From Bacilli bacterium (GTDB lineage Bacteria > Bacillota_I > Bacilli_A > RF39 > UBA660): a stretch of DNA of 64,000 nt. The stretch covers positions 62,001 through 126,000 of the forward strand of contig JAGAWU010000057.1 of assembly GCA_017941235.1 (NCBI GenBank). Reading direction: 5' to 3'. Shown here in pieces: positions 27,390 through 36,541 of the stretch; within the stretch, counting starts at the first letter, position 1, and the number at the start of each line of letters is the position of its first letter. The notes under the pieces were generated by a model, which saw nothing but the letters and a program-made list of their open reading frames with translations, did not search any database and was not told the DNA's origin. The position numbers and the translations under genes are program-made.

Positions 27390-28451
27390 ATGGATTGTAA
27401 AATATCAGATAATGTAATAATAGATACATTAAACGACTTAAAATTATTCACTCAGACAAATTATTGTAAAAAATATTTAAAAAATAATTTTAAAGATATT
27501 AGCAACGAACAATTGGAATTACATGCAGAAATTAGCTCTGCATGTTTTAGACAATCTTTTGAATATTATGATACGGCAAATAATTCTCCTATTACAACAT
27601 CCCCATTACTTTACTCATATTGTTTAAATAATATGGCAAAAGGATTAACGTATTTACAAACTTTAGATGAAAATATTTTAAAAAATTTTAAAAGACATGG
27701 TTTTAATATAAGTGACTCAAATGTTAAAAATAATCTTTTAGATACGATGATAACAATTAATAAAATAGGAGCAACTAAAGCATTATTAGAGATTACAAAT
27801 AGCTCAATAATTGAAAATATAGATATATCATTTAATGATTTAATTAAAAGAATTCCATTTTTAAATGATATATATGAGAAATCTGTTTCCGATAAATCAT
27901 ATGTCATGAAAAAAACAAATGATTATGAATACATATTAAATGGCACATTAGATGAAAATAATGAAATAGCTATGCTCTTTAAAAAAATAAATTTTCAATG
28001 TGGTTATAATCCATATGATAATATATCAATGATTTGGGTACCAATGAGTGGACAAGATTTTATCGAAAAAAATAAAAGTAATTTAATGTATTTAGATTAT
28101 TTAATTATACCATTTGTAGTAAATGAAGATATAAAACCTATTAATCAATTATTTATAACTTATTTAGTTATAATGGGATATGGAATGTTGGTAAGATATA
28201 ATGCTCATAAATGGGAAAAATTCATTGATTCAAAATTATCAGAAGAAAGTGTATTGATATCGATGTCTATAACTGTTTGTATGAATATTTTCTTTAATAT
28301 AGTTCATAGTCTATTATTTAACTATATTTATATAGAAGAAAAATATGACGATGAAAAAGTAAAAAAACTATTACATGAAAACGAAACGGTGGATATTATA
28401 CAAGAGCAGCTTGTTAAAAGAGCAAGAGAAGAATTGAGATATAAATTGTAA
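27390..28451 (+). CDS. YaaC-like helical protein, probable cargo
   Basis: A 353-residue protein. The segment ACFRQSFEYYDTANNSPITTSPLLYSYCLNNMAKGLTYLQTL matches the pattern of the YaaC family (unknown function, HEPN-like helical). The rest is helical, with a hydrophobic segment near 265-295 (INQLFITYLVIMGYGMLVRY) and a charged C-terminus. It has its own promoter and lies between the polysaccharide block and the regulatory and recombination end, so it is probably an independent cargo gene. A defence role is conceivable but unsupported. Confidence 0.6.
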   Translation: MDCKISDNVIIDTLNDLKLFTQTNYCKKYLKNNFKDISNEQLELHAEISSACFRQSFEYYDTANNSPITTSPLLYSYCLNNMAKGLTYLQTLDENILKNFKRHGFNISDSNVKNNLLDTMITINKIGATKALLEITNSSIIENIDISFNDLIKRIPFLNDIYEKSVSDKSYVMKKTNDYEYILNGTLDENNEIAMLFKKINFQCGYNPYDNISMIWVPMSGQDFIEKNKSNLMYLDYLIIPFVVNEDIKPINQLFITYLVIMGYGMLVRYNAHKWEKFIDSKLSEESVLISMSITVCMNIFFNIVHSLLFNYIYIEEKYDDEKVKKLLHENETVDIIQEQLVKRAREELRYKL

Positions 28452-28846
28452 AATCGCAAAATTAGAGACTATATTCTCCAAATAAGAGATTGATAAAAAA
28501 TACAAAAATAATTATAATAACTAACCAAGTAGCAAGCCATATATCAATTGATACTAGTTAGTTTTTTTTATAAGAATAAAAAGGGAATAGGATATACGCC
28601 AATTATGGTTGCTCATATAGGAGGTAGTGCCTTTATGAGAGTATTCTATTCTTTTTGTTATCTATTATTATCAAGACTCAAATATAGCATTTTTGTCACT
28701 TTATATTTTGTCTTATTATTTATAGACAGAGAGGCGACTCTTAAAAAGAGTTTCTTCTCTGTCTTTTTTTTATTTTATATATTTTGTTATTTAATTAGAG
28801 GGCCTCCATCCTTTCAAATTAATTGTTTAGTTTGAAAGGAGAAAAA
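28452..28846 (+). promoter_or_regulatory. Leader with three terminator hairpins and sequestered ribosome sites
   Basis: A gene-free region before the sigma-like gene. Terminator 1: AACTAAC (28519-28525) with GTTAGTT (28557-28563) and a T-run. Terminator 2: GAATAGGATA (28585-28594) with TATTCTATTC (28642-28651) and a T-run. Inside its loop, CTCATA/TATGAG and AGG/CCT (28612-28639) hide an AGGAGG and an ATG. Terminator 3: GACAGAGA (28725-28732) with TCTCTGTC (28756-28763), an inner ACTCTT/AAGAGT stem and eight Ts. A perfect 10-bp stem (28809-28818 with 28831-28840) then covers the AAAGGAG of the sigma-like gene. It suggests layered attenuation. Confidence 0.65.
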
Positions 28847-29320
28847 ATGGAAAGACCAAAAAGAAGAAGATATAAGGATAATCCTTATTTCTTAATTTAC
28901 GATGAAAAAGAAAATAAATATTATGTTTTATTTAAAGATGGACAAGGCGTCATAAATAATGTGGAGGTATCTTTCGCTATTTATGACGTTTTTAATTGCT
29001 CTGAATTACATGATCTAAAAGAAATGAATGAATATGACAATCATATTGAACATTTAGAACTAGATGAAGAATCTATATATGAAAGAACAAAAAATAAACC
29101 AATTCAAATTGATGATGAAGTAATTAGAAAATCTAGTTATGAAGAATTAATGCTAGCGATAAAACAATTATCTGAAACACAAGCAAGAAGAATAAAAAAG
29201 TATTATTTTGATGAAAAAACAGAATACGAAATAGCTAAAGATGAAGGTGTTGCACAACAAGTAGTAAATAGAAGTATAAAAAGAGGAATTAAAAGATTAA
29301 AACAAATTTTAAAAAAATAA
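28847..29320 (+). CDS. ICE sigma-70-like regulator (region 4 HTH)
   Basis: A 157-residue protein. The C-terminal 60 residues form a sigma-70 region 4 helix-turn-helix (LAIKQLSETQARRIKKYYFDEKTEYEIAKDEGVAQQVVNRSIKRGIKRLKQIL). The N-terminal part is specific to ICE regulators (YKDNPYFLIYDEKENKYYVLFKDGQG). Such proteins sit next to the integrase end of Tn1549/Tn916-type elements and probably control excision or transfer genes. The start is the ATG after GAAAGGAGAAAAA; that ribosome site lies in a 10-bp hairpin. Confidence 0.82.
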   Translation: MERPKRRRYKDNPYFLIYDEKENKYYVLFKDGQGVINNVEVSFAIYDVFNCSELHDLKEMNEYDNHIEHLELDEESIYERTKNKPIQIDDEVIRKSSYEELMLAIKQLSETQARRIKKYYFDEKTEYEIAKDEGVAQQVVNRSIKRGIKRLKQILKK

Positions 29321-29725
29321 AATAGGTGGGTGTTAAATCAAAAATTACTTAGGAATAATATGAAGGGGATTATGCCTTTTCAAGATCTTTGAAAATTTAG
29401 TTTCATTTTATCAAATACATTCCTACTGTTTGTAGCACATTAGTAAGTTCGCTTGGCGATTAAGGCTTGACTATAAAATTGGACTGCAACCAATTTGCAA
29501 TGAAAAATAGTAGTAATAATGATACTCCTGTATAGCCACAGACTCAAGCAATGGATACAGTTGTGTGAGAACCACACGAAGGTGAAATTCCTGTGAGATT
29601 AACTAGCAATTAATCGTTTGATAAAATCCCTAATCAAGGGGCTGAGATAAATATTGATTAAAAAGAATAAAAAATCATTCTATTGAGAGAATGAGAATTA
29701 TGTTTATAACAAGAAAGGATTAAAA
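29321..29725 (+). ncRNA. Structured non-coding region, candidate RNA of unknown class
   Basis: About 400 bp without a convincing ORF but dense in short helices in the + sense. Examples: TTTTCAA/TTGAAAA near 29380; CTGTAT (29528-29533)/ATACAG (29555-29560) with an adjoining CC/GG; GTGTG (29563-29567)/CACAC (29573-29577); AGG/CCT (29580-29592); GATTAA (29597-29602)/TTAATC (29610-29615); CCCT/AGGG (29628-29640); CATTCT/AGAATG near 29680. The base composition is less AT-biased than nearby genes. It does not match a riboswitch or intron class I know. Strand and boundaries are inferred. Confidence 0.5.
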
Positions 29726-29908
29726 ATGAAAAATTTAATTTATACATTTAGGATAGAGAATGAAGAGGGGAAAATGATTACTTCTATAATTTGTGATACT
29801 TATGAAAATGCTTATTTTATTGTTTCTAGATTATTAGAAGAAGGATATCTACAAATAAAGGCTCCTGCTCAACTATATCCTTTAGAGGTATTGGATTATG
29901 ATTGCTAG
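29726..29908 (+). CDS. 60-aa hypothetical protein before the recombinases
   Basis: A short acidic protein (MKNLIYTFRIENEEGKMITSIICDTYENAYFIVSRLLEEGYLQI). AAAGGA lies before the ATG. Not recognised. It overlaps the next small gene by 11 bp. Position directly before the integrases makes a regulatory or directionality role possible. Confidence 0.6.
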   Translation: MKNLIYTFRIENEEGKMITSIICDTYENAYFIVSRLLEEGYLQIKAPAQLYPLEVLDYDC

Positions 29909-30074
29909 TCAACCCGAACCAAACAATGTAGATTTATTAGATAAAAAGTTTAGGCAATACTTACAACAAATTGGAGCACTTGTTTATGTGAAAAAAAATT
30001 TCAATATACTTAATGATGAAAAATTTGAAAAGTCAATTGTGCAAATAAAAAATAAGCATTCTAGTAAAAAATAA
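29898..30074 (+). CDS. 58-aa hypothetical protein, coupled to the preceding gene
   Basis: Begins MIASQPEPNNVDLLDKKFRQ, followed by a short helical basic C-terminus (SIVQIKNKHSSKK). The ATG lies inside the end of the preceding gene. Not recognised. It resembles in size and place the small proteins that accompany serine integrases, so it is a candidate recombination directionality factor by position only. Confidence 0.55.
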   Translation: MIASQPEPNNVDLLDKKFRQYLQQIGALVYVKKNFNILNDEKFEKSIVQIKNKHSSKK

Positions 30075-30111
30075 GCATAGTTTATATACTATCATTATTG
30101 GAGGGATAATG

Positions 30112-31590
30112 ATGGAAATTGAAAAAATAGCTAAGACTATAAAAAAGAACGTACCTATTTGTGATGAAACCTCAAAAAAACCTAAAGTAGCCGCTTACGT
30201 TAGAGTTAGCACAGATAGTGAAGAACAGTTAGGTAGCTTTGATTCACAATTTAAACATTATGCAAATAAGATTAAGAAAAATCCTAATTGGGAGTTTGCA
30301 GGAATATATTCTGATGAAGGTATTTCTGGAACAAGATCTAGTAATAGAAATGGCTTTTTAAAAATGATGATAGATTCAGAGAGAAACAAAATTGATATTA
30401 TCATTACAAAGTCCATTTCTAGGTTTGCTAGAAACACTTTAGATACTCTTAAATATGTTAGATTTCTAAAAGAACATAATGTAAGAGTTATTTTTGAAGA
30501 AGAGAATATTGATTCTTTAGATATGCAAAGTGAATTAATTCTTACAATAGTTTCTTCAGTAGCTCAACAAGAAGCAATTAATATGTCAAATCATATTAAG
30601 ATTGGAAAGAAAAATAAAATATTAAGTGGAGAATATTTATGTACTCTAGCTCCATATGGATATAAATATGATATTGAGAAAAAAGAGACACAAATTAATG
30701 ATGATGAAATTGAAATACTAAAACTTATATTTAATAAATATGAAGAATTAAAAAGTATTTCTGGAACGGTCAAATATTTAAATGAAAATAAAATTCCAAC
30801 AAGAAGTGGTAAAAAGTATTGGAATACAGGAACACTAAAAGGAATACTTACAAATGTCTTTTATGTGGGTGACATATTGCATGGTAAAAAATATGTACCA
30901 GATCCAATAGAACATATTTCAAAAAGAAATAGAGGACAAGTTGAACAATATTATATAAGAGAACACCATGAGCCAGTTATTTCTAAAGAACAGTTTGAAC
31001 GAATTCAAAAGATAATGGAAGAAAAAGCAATTAAGTATAAATTTTTTAGAAATACAAATTCTGAAAATTATGGATTGTTTAAAGGAAAGCTTAGATGTGG
31101 ATTTTGTGGAGGATCAATAACTAGAAGCAAAAGAGAATTTAGGCATCAATATTATAGTTATTATTGTAGTCATATATCTATTAGAGGAGCAAAGTATTGT
31201 ACTCAATCAAGATATATAGATGAACCTATATTTATATATGCAATTAAAGAAGCATTTAAAAGATTAAAAAAATATAATAGTAATAATGAAAATTATACTT
31301 ATGTAAAAAATACAATTAAACAAGTTGAAAATGATTATAAAAAAATAGTTAAAGAGCTTATTGAATGTATTGTGCTTGGCGATGAAGTTGATCCATATAC
31401 TATTTTTATAATATTAAAAAATAATAATATCATAGAGAAAAAAATTGATGAAACAATAATTGACTTTAGTAAATATGCAAGATTATTTGACTTTTATCTT
31501 GAAAAAGAGTTTATGGGAATAAACGAATATAAAACGATAGAATACTACGAGGGATTTGATGTAGTAGTTTACTTGGATGAGGAGTATTAA
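30112..31590 (+). CDS. Large serine recombinase 1
   Basis: A 492-residue large serine recombinase. The catalytic Ser is in AAYVRVSTDSEEQ; the active-site arginines are in SKSISRFARNTLDTLKYVR and the EENID helix follows. The recombinase domain (LNENKIPTRSGKKYWNTGTLKGILTN) and zinc-ribbon cysteines (LRCGFCGGS, then YYCSH and KYC) are present, then a short C-terminal part. GGAGG precedes tandem ATGs at 30109 and 30112. All key residues are intact. Confidence 0.93.
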   Translation: MEIEKIAKTIKKNVPICDETSKKPKVAAYVRVSTDSEEQLGSFDSQFKHYANKIKKNPNWEFAGIYSDEGISGTRSSNRNGFLKMMIDSERNKIDIIITKSISRFARNTLDTLKYVRFLKEHNVRVIFEEENIDSLDMQSELILTIVSSVAQQEAINMSNHIKIGKKNKILSGEYLCTLAPYGYKYDIEKKETQINDDEIEILKLIFNKYEELKSISGTVKYLNENKIPTRSGKKYWNTGTLKGILTNVFYVGDILHGKKYVPDPIEHISKRNRGQVEQYYIREHHEPVISKEQFERIQKIMEEKAIKYKFFRNTNSENYGLFKGKLRCGFCGGSITRSKREFRHQYYSYYCSHISIRGAKYCTQSRYIDEPIFIYAIKEAFKRLKKYNSNNENYTYVKNTIKQVENDYKKIVKELIECIVLGDEVDPYTIFIILKNNNIIEKKIDETIIDFSKYARLFDFYLEKEFMGINEYKTIEYYEGFDVVVYLDEEY

Positions 31591-31591
31591 C

Positions 31592-33097
31592 ATGGAACTT
31601 ATAAAAATACAAAAAAGCAAAAAATCAAAAGTAACAGAAGATAAAAAGATAAGAGTAGCAGCTTATGTTAGAGTTAGTTCTGAAGTTGAACAGTCAATTA
31701 AAAGTTTTGATAATCAAAAAAAATATTATTTAAAAAAAATAAATAGTAATGATAATTGGGAATTTGCTGGAATATATTCTGATGAAGGTATTTCTGGTAT
31801 GAATAGTCTTAAGAGAAAAGGATTCTTAAAAATGCTTGTTGATGCCGAAAATGGTAATTTTGATTTATTACTAACTAAGTCTATTTCTAGATTTGCTAGA
31901 AACACTTTAGATACCCTTAAATACGTAAGACTATTAAAACAATATAATGTTGGAATTATTTTTGAAGAAGAAAACATTAATACTTTAGATTTAAAAAATG
32001 AAATGATTTTATCAATTCTAGGTTCTGTTGCACAACAAGAAGTCGTCAATTTATCAGAAAATATTAAATATGGAATTCAACAAAAAATGAAAGAAGGAAA
32101 ACCTACAGGTTTTACTGGTTGTTATGGATATGAATATAATGCTGAAGAGCAAGAGTTCATTGTAATTCCAGAAGAGGCAGAAGTTATAAGAAGCATATTT
32201 GATATGTATATTAATGGTAGTGGAGTAGAAGAAATAAAACAAAAATTAAATAATGCAAAAATACCGACTAAAACAAATAATGAATATTGGCGTGGCAGTA
32301 TAATTATGAAAATGTTAAAAAATGAAAAATATACTGGCAATATGATTTTAGGAAAGTATTGCACTATTAATAATTTTGAAGATAAGAAAATAATTAAGAA
32401 TAAAGGTCAAAGCAATAAGTATTTAGTTAAAAATAATCATGAACCTATTATCTCAAAAGAAAAATTTGATAAAGTTCAAGAAATAATTAAAAAAAGGTAT
32501 GGCGAACATAGTAATCATGCAGGAAGTACTAATAGATATTGTTTTAGTCATCGTCTAAGATGTGGACTATGTGGTTATTCAATGCAAAGAAGTATTTTAA
32601 AATATACAGGTCCTTATTATAGATGTGTAGCAAATGAAAAAATACAAAAAGACTTATGTAATGAAAGTAAAACTGTAAAGTTAAAAGTATTAGAAGATGT
32701 TTTTACAGAAATGTTAAAAAAGTACAAAAAATCAAAAATAGAAGTAGATAATCCTATAGTTAGAGAAAAGTTAAAATATTTTAATAAGTATCTAAGCAAA
32801 ATAATTATTAAAGAGTTTAATGGAGATATTTTTGATGATTTAATCCATGTAATAATTTATGGAAGAAAAAATGAATTGAATGAAGTTGAAACTCATTCAT
32901 TTAGATTCATAATAAGAACAAATCAATTCATTTATGAAAGGCCGACAAGAGATGAAATACTTAATCATAATTATTACAAAATACTCGAATATAGAAGTGA
33001 AGTAAAAACAAATTGGAGAGAACAAAAATCAAAAATATTACATAGAGTAGAAAATATGTATGTTTCAGTAGAAGTAGATATGGATGGTGATTTTTAA
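31592..33097 (+). CDS. Large serine recombinase 2
   Basis: A 501-residue recombinase. Catalytic Ser in AAYVRVSSEVEQS, SKSISRFARNTLDTLKYVR, zinc ribbon LRCGLCGYSMQRS with YYRC and LC. The C-terminal domain includes LIHVIIYGRKNEL. The start MELIKIQKSKK matches the start of its neighbours (MEVIKIAKKK) and has GAGGAG upstream, better than an ATG 15 nt earlier. The 3' end overlaps the next ATG (TAATG). Intact. Confidence 0.93.
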   Translation: MELIKIQKSKKSKVTEDKKIRVAAYVRVSSEVEQSIKSFDNQKKYYLKKINSNDNWEFAGIYSDEGISGMNSLKRKGFLKMLVDAENGNFDLLLTKSISRFARNTLDTLKYVRLLKQYNVGIIFEEENINTLDLKNEMILSILGSVAQQEVVNLSENIKYGIQQKMKEGKPTGFTGCYGYEYNAEEQEFIVIPEEAEVIRSIFDMYINGSGVEEIKQKLNNAKIPTKTNNEYWRGSIIMKMLKNEKYTGNMILGKYCTINNFEDKKIIKNKGQSNKYLVKNNHEPIISKEKFDKVQEIIKKRYGEHSNHAGSTNRYCFSHRLRCGLCGYSMQRSILKYTGPYYRCVANEKIQKDLCNESKTVKLKVLEDVFTEMLKKYKKSKIEVDNPIVREKLKYFNKYLSKIIIKEFNGDIFDDLIHVIIYGRKNELNEVETHSFRFIIRTNQFIYERPTRDEILNHNYYKILEYRSEVKTNWREQKSKILHRVENMYVSVEVDMDGDF

Positions 33098-34707
33098 TGG
33101 AAGTAATTAAAATAGCCAAAAAGAAACAAAAAAATATCTATACAGAAAAACTAAAAGTAGCAGCATATATAAGAGTTAGTACAAAGCTTGAAAGACAAGA
33201 AAATAGTTATGAATCTCAATATAATTATTATAAAAACAGAATAGAGCAAAATATTAATTGGGAACTAGTTGGAATATATGGAGACGATGGGATAACTGGT
33301 ACGAGTATAAAAACAAGAGATAGTTTTAAAAAAATGATAATAGGTGCTAGGAAAGGAAATATAGATCTAATTCTTACTAAGTCTATTTCTAGATTTGCTA
33401 GAAATACAGAAGAAGCATTGAAATATATAAGAGAATTAAGAACAATCGGTGTTGGTATTATATTTGAAGAGGAGAATATTAATACTTTAAATATGAGTAG
33501 TGAATTTTTACTTTCAGTAATGGCATCTGTTGCTCAATTAGAATCAAATAATGCAAGAAGTCGAAAAAAATATTCATTTGATATGCAAATAAATGATAAA
33601 AATTATAAAGATAGGAAAGTTTTCTATGGATATAAGAAAGATAAAAATGGAGAATTAATAATAGATCAAAAAGAAGCAAATGTAGTCCGAAAAATATTTG
33701 AAATGTATTTAGATGGATATAATAATGCTGAAATTGCTGATTATTTAAATAATCAAAAAATAAAAACTACAACTGGAATAAAATGGACAAGAGATAATAT
33801 TTCAAGAGTTTTAAAAAATGAAAAGTATACAGGAACTCATGTTATTAGAAAACATCTCAATGGTGAAAAGAAAAAAATATACAATAATAATCCAGCAATA
33901 ATATCTAAGGATATTTATGAAAAAGTAATAGAAAGAAAATTTTCAAGAAGAAATAGAGATTATAAGAAAAGAGAAAAAAAGTGTTTTTTAACAGGAAAGA
34001 TAAGATGTAATTACTGTGGAAGAGTTTTCTCAAAGACCAGCATAAACGATAACGAATACAATTGGTATTGTTCAAATAATATTTATAGACACAGATGTGA
34101 ATCTAAAGGAATAACTGTAGAATTAGTTGAGAATGCTTTTGTTCAATTATTAATTAATTTATATTTAGTAGATACAAGATCTAAAATATCAAAAACTAAT
34201 AATTTAGAAAAAAGAAAAGATATTTTCACTAACCAATTATATTTACTATTTAATCAATTTTTGAATAAAGAAATATCAAAACTTGATTATGTAAAAGAAA
34301 GAAAGAAAATAGATAACGAGATTGAAAAAATAGATAAGATGATAATTGACGAAAATTTGAAAATATCCATTAAAGAAATTGATAGGATTGTAATTGCTAA
34401 TTTGCAAAATAAGATTAAAGAACGTTTATCAAATCAATTTGATGAAGAGTTATTTGATAGCATTATCAAATTTGTGATAATAGGTGATACTTTTAAAAAT
34501 GGAAGAAGAGATTTTTTTACTATTAGGTTTATTGGTAAAGACAATTTTTTTGAAGAAGATGATATTGATTATAGATTCATAATCAATAATAAATATAGAA
34601 AAATATATCAATTTGAAATGGAAACAAATTTCTTTATTAGACCAAGTTCTGGAAAATACAAATATATAAAAAAAGTAAAAGTAAGTTATGAATTATTGGA
34701 GGTATAG
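33097..34707 (+). CDS. Large serine recombinase 3
   Basis: A 536-residue recombinase, the most divergent of the four: AAYIRVSTKLERQENSYESQ, SKSISRFARNTEEALKYIREL, SVMASVAQLESNNARSRKKYSF (others have AQQE), and a zinc ribbon IRCNYCGRVF with WYCSNN and HRC. A helical segment follows the ribbon (NQFLNKEISKLDYVKERKKIDNEIEKID), resembling the coiled coil that controls integrase synapsis. Catalytic residues are present. Confidence 0.92.
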   Translation: MEVIKIAKKKQKNIYTEKLKVAAYIRVSTKLERQENSYESQYNYYKNRIEQNINWELVGIYGDDGITGTSIKTRDSFKKMIIGARKGNIDLILTKSISRFARNTEEALKYIRELRTIGVGIIFEEENINTLNMSSEFLLSVMASVAQLESNNARSRKKYSFDMQINDKNYKDRKVFYGYKKDKNGELIIDQKEANVVRKIFEMYLDGYNNAEIADYLNNQKIKTTTGIKWTRDNISRVLKNEKYTGTHVIRKHLNGEKKKIYNNNPAIISKDIYEKVIERKFSRRNRDYKKREKKCFLTGKIRCNYCGRVFSKTSINDNEYNWYCSNNIYRHRCESKGITVELVENAFVQLLINLYLVDTRSKISKTNNLEKRKDIFTNQLYLLFNQFLNKEISKLDYVKERKKIDNEIEKIDKMIIDENLKISIKEIDRIVIANLQNKIKERLSNQFDEELFDSIIKFVIIGDTFKNGRRDFFTIRFIGKDNFFEEDDIDYRFIINNKYRKIYQFEMETNFFIRPSSGKYKYIKKVKVSYELLEV

Positions 34708-34709
34708 TA

Positions 34710-36494
34710 ATGAAAGAAGTAGAAATAATAAAGAAAAAAGAGGAGTTTGATTATTCTAAACAAAATTTGCCAAAACAAAAGTTAAAGGTTGCGGCATATG
34801 CAAGAGTTTCAACGGATATGGAAGAACAACAAACGAGTTTTATTTCTCAGCAAAAATATTATATGGAGAAAATAAGAACTAATCCAAATTGGATATTTGT
34901 TGAAGTATATGCTGATGAAGGTATTTCTGGAACACAAGCTATTAAAAGAGAAAATTTTATGAGAATGATAAATGATGCTGCGAATGGAAAAATAGATCTA
35001 ATTCTTACTAAGTCTATTTCTAGATTTGCTAGAAATACTTTAGATACTCTTAAATATGTAAGAGAACTAAAATCACATGGAGTAGCTATCATTTTTGAAG
35101 AGGAAAATATCAACACTTTAGATATGGCTGGTGAATTACTTCTTACAGTTTTATCTTCAGTGGCTCAACAAGAATCAGAAACTATTTCATCTCATATCAA
35201 GTTAGGATTAAAAATGAAAAAGGAAAGAGGAGAATTAGTAGGATTTTCTTCTTGCTATGGATTACATTATGATTCTAAAACTCATAAAATGTCAGTTATA
35301 GAAGAAGAAGCAAAAATAGTAAAATTTATTTTTGAACAATATTTAAAAGGTTATGGTTGCTCAATGATTTCTCAAATGTTAACTAATATGAATATTATTT
35401 CTCCAGGAGGACATAGTTCATGGTCGCCAACAACAATAGTACAAATACTCAGACAAGAAAAATATGTAGGAGATGTCATCCAGGGAAAAACCTATACAGT
35501 CGATTCAATTACTCATAAAAGGGAAATCAATAATGGTGAAGAAGACAAATATATTATTAAGGATCATCATGAACCAATTGTATCTAGGGAGGTCTTTGAA
35601 GAAGCTCAAATGATTTTAAGTAATAGAAGTATTTCTATAATGACGGGAAGAAAAAGAATATCAGCTCAATCATTTACTGGAAGAATGAGATGTGGTCTTT
35701 GCGGAAATACATATACAAGAAGAAAAGGACATACATGTATTCATTGGGCATGTACTACTTGTGTTAAAGGAAATAAGGTTTTATGTCCGAATAGTAAAAT
35801 ACTTCCTGATGAGATTATAAGGAATACATTTATGGAAAGTTATTACTTGCTAACAGCTAATGATGGACTAGCTTTAGATGAATTTATGGATACTATTAAA
35901 GGAATAATTAAAAATACAGCACCAGATGTTATGAGTGCAAGATATGAAGATGAAAGAAAAAAACATAAAGCAAAACTAACAAAACTAGTAGATCTTTATG
36001 TTGATGGAGATGTAGATAGAGTAGTTTATGAAAAGAAAAGAAAAAATTTAGAATACAAAATTAATGAATTAACTGAAAAAATAGATGCTTTAGCAAAATA
36101 TACTAATAATGATAGTAAGATAGAAATTAATCTTAATAAAATAAGAAATAGTTTGAAAGCAAGGGAAGCAAGTAATCAAATTGAAGAGTTTGACAAAATT
36201 ATTTTTGATAGTCTTGTTGATTATGTTATTATTGGAAGTTTGGATGAAAATAATGAACCTAATGGATTTGTAATAAGATATATTTGTAAAACAGGAATCT
36301 ATAACAAATCAAGAACAGATATAAGTGAAACAATGATATTAGAAAATGGTTTAAATAATACTGAAGATAATATATATGTACCAATTTTAGATTTTTTAAG
36401 TAATCAGAAGTTTTTTACTTATGAATTTGTTAATGGTAAAAGAGCTAAAAAGTTTATAGATAAGATCAGAGTAAGAGTTGAAATCGAAAAATAG
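34710..36494 (+). CDS. Large serine recombinase 4
   Basis: A 594-residue recombinase, the longest of the set. AAYARVSTDMEEQQTSF with catalytic Ser, SKSISRFARNTLDTLKYVREL, recombinase domain NIISPGGHSSWSPTTIVQILRQEKYVGDV, zinc ribbon MRCGLCGNTYTRRKGH with CTTC and LC, then a coiled-coil-like segment (YEDERKKHKAKLTKLVDLYVDGDVDRVVYEKKRKNLEYKINEL). It ends the operon, with a short terminator hairpin after it, next to the presumed attachment site. Confidence 0.93.
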   Translation: MKEVEIIKKKEEFDYSKQNLPKQKLKVAAYARVSTDMEEQQTSFISQQKYYMEKIRTNPNWIFVEVYADEGISGTQAIKRENFMRMINDAANGKIDLILTKSISRFARNTLDTLKYVRELKSHGVAIIFEEENINTLDMAGELLLTVLSSVAQQESETISSHIKLGLKMKKERGELVGFSSCYGLHYDSKTHKMSVIEEEAKIVKFIFEQYLKGYGCSMISQMLTNMNIISPGGHSSWSPTTIVQILRQEKYVGDVIQGKTYTVDSITHKREINNGEEDKYIIKDHHEPIVSREVFEEAQMILSNRSISIMTGRKRISAQSFTGRMRCGLCGNTYTRRKGHTCIHWACTTCVKGNKVLCPNSKILPDEIIRNTFMESYYLLTANDGLALDEFMDTIKGIIKNTAPDVMSARYEDERKKHKAKLTKLVDLYVDGDVDRVVYEKKRKNLEYKINELTEKIDALAKYTNNDSKIEINLNKIRNSLKAREASNQIEEFDKIIFDSLVDYVIIGSLDENNEPNGFVIRYICKTGIYNKSRTDISETMILENGLNNTEDNIYVPILDFLSNQKFFTYEFVNGKRAKKFIDKIRVRVEIEK

Positions 36495-36503
36495 TACAAA
36501 GAT

Positions 36504-36527
36504 GGGCTAAAATTTGGCTCATTTTTT
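36504..36527 (+). terminator. Terminator after the recombinase operon
   Basis: GGGCT (36504-36508) pairs with GGCTC (36516-36520) using two G-U pairs, followed by a run of six Ts. Weak to moderate strength. Confidence 0.55.
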
Positions 36528-36541
36528 AGTGGAAAATATAC

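Noticed and set aside
28548-28835. 95-codon open frame in the leader before the sigma-like gene
   Set aside because: It runs through two strong terminators and into the ribosome-site hairpin of the next gene, and its composition is Phe/Leu/Tyr-rich as expected from T-rich DNA. Only a short leader peptide from the ATG at 28635 is plausible.
29570-29600. GGTGAAATTCC, resembling part of a cobalamin riboswitch
   Set aside because: No B12 box (GCC...CACTG) nearby and no cobalamin gene; one short match is not enough.
29628-29650. GGGGCTGAGAT, resembling the start of a TPP riboswitch
   Set aside because: The rest of the TPP aptamer (the ACCTGA and GGATAATGCC-like parts) is missing and no thiamin gene follows.
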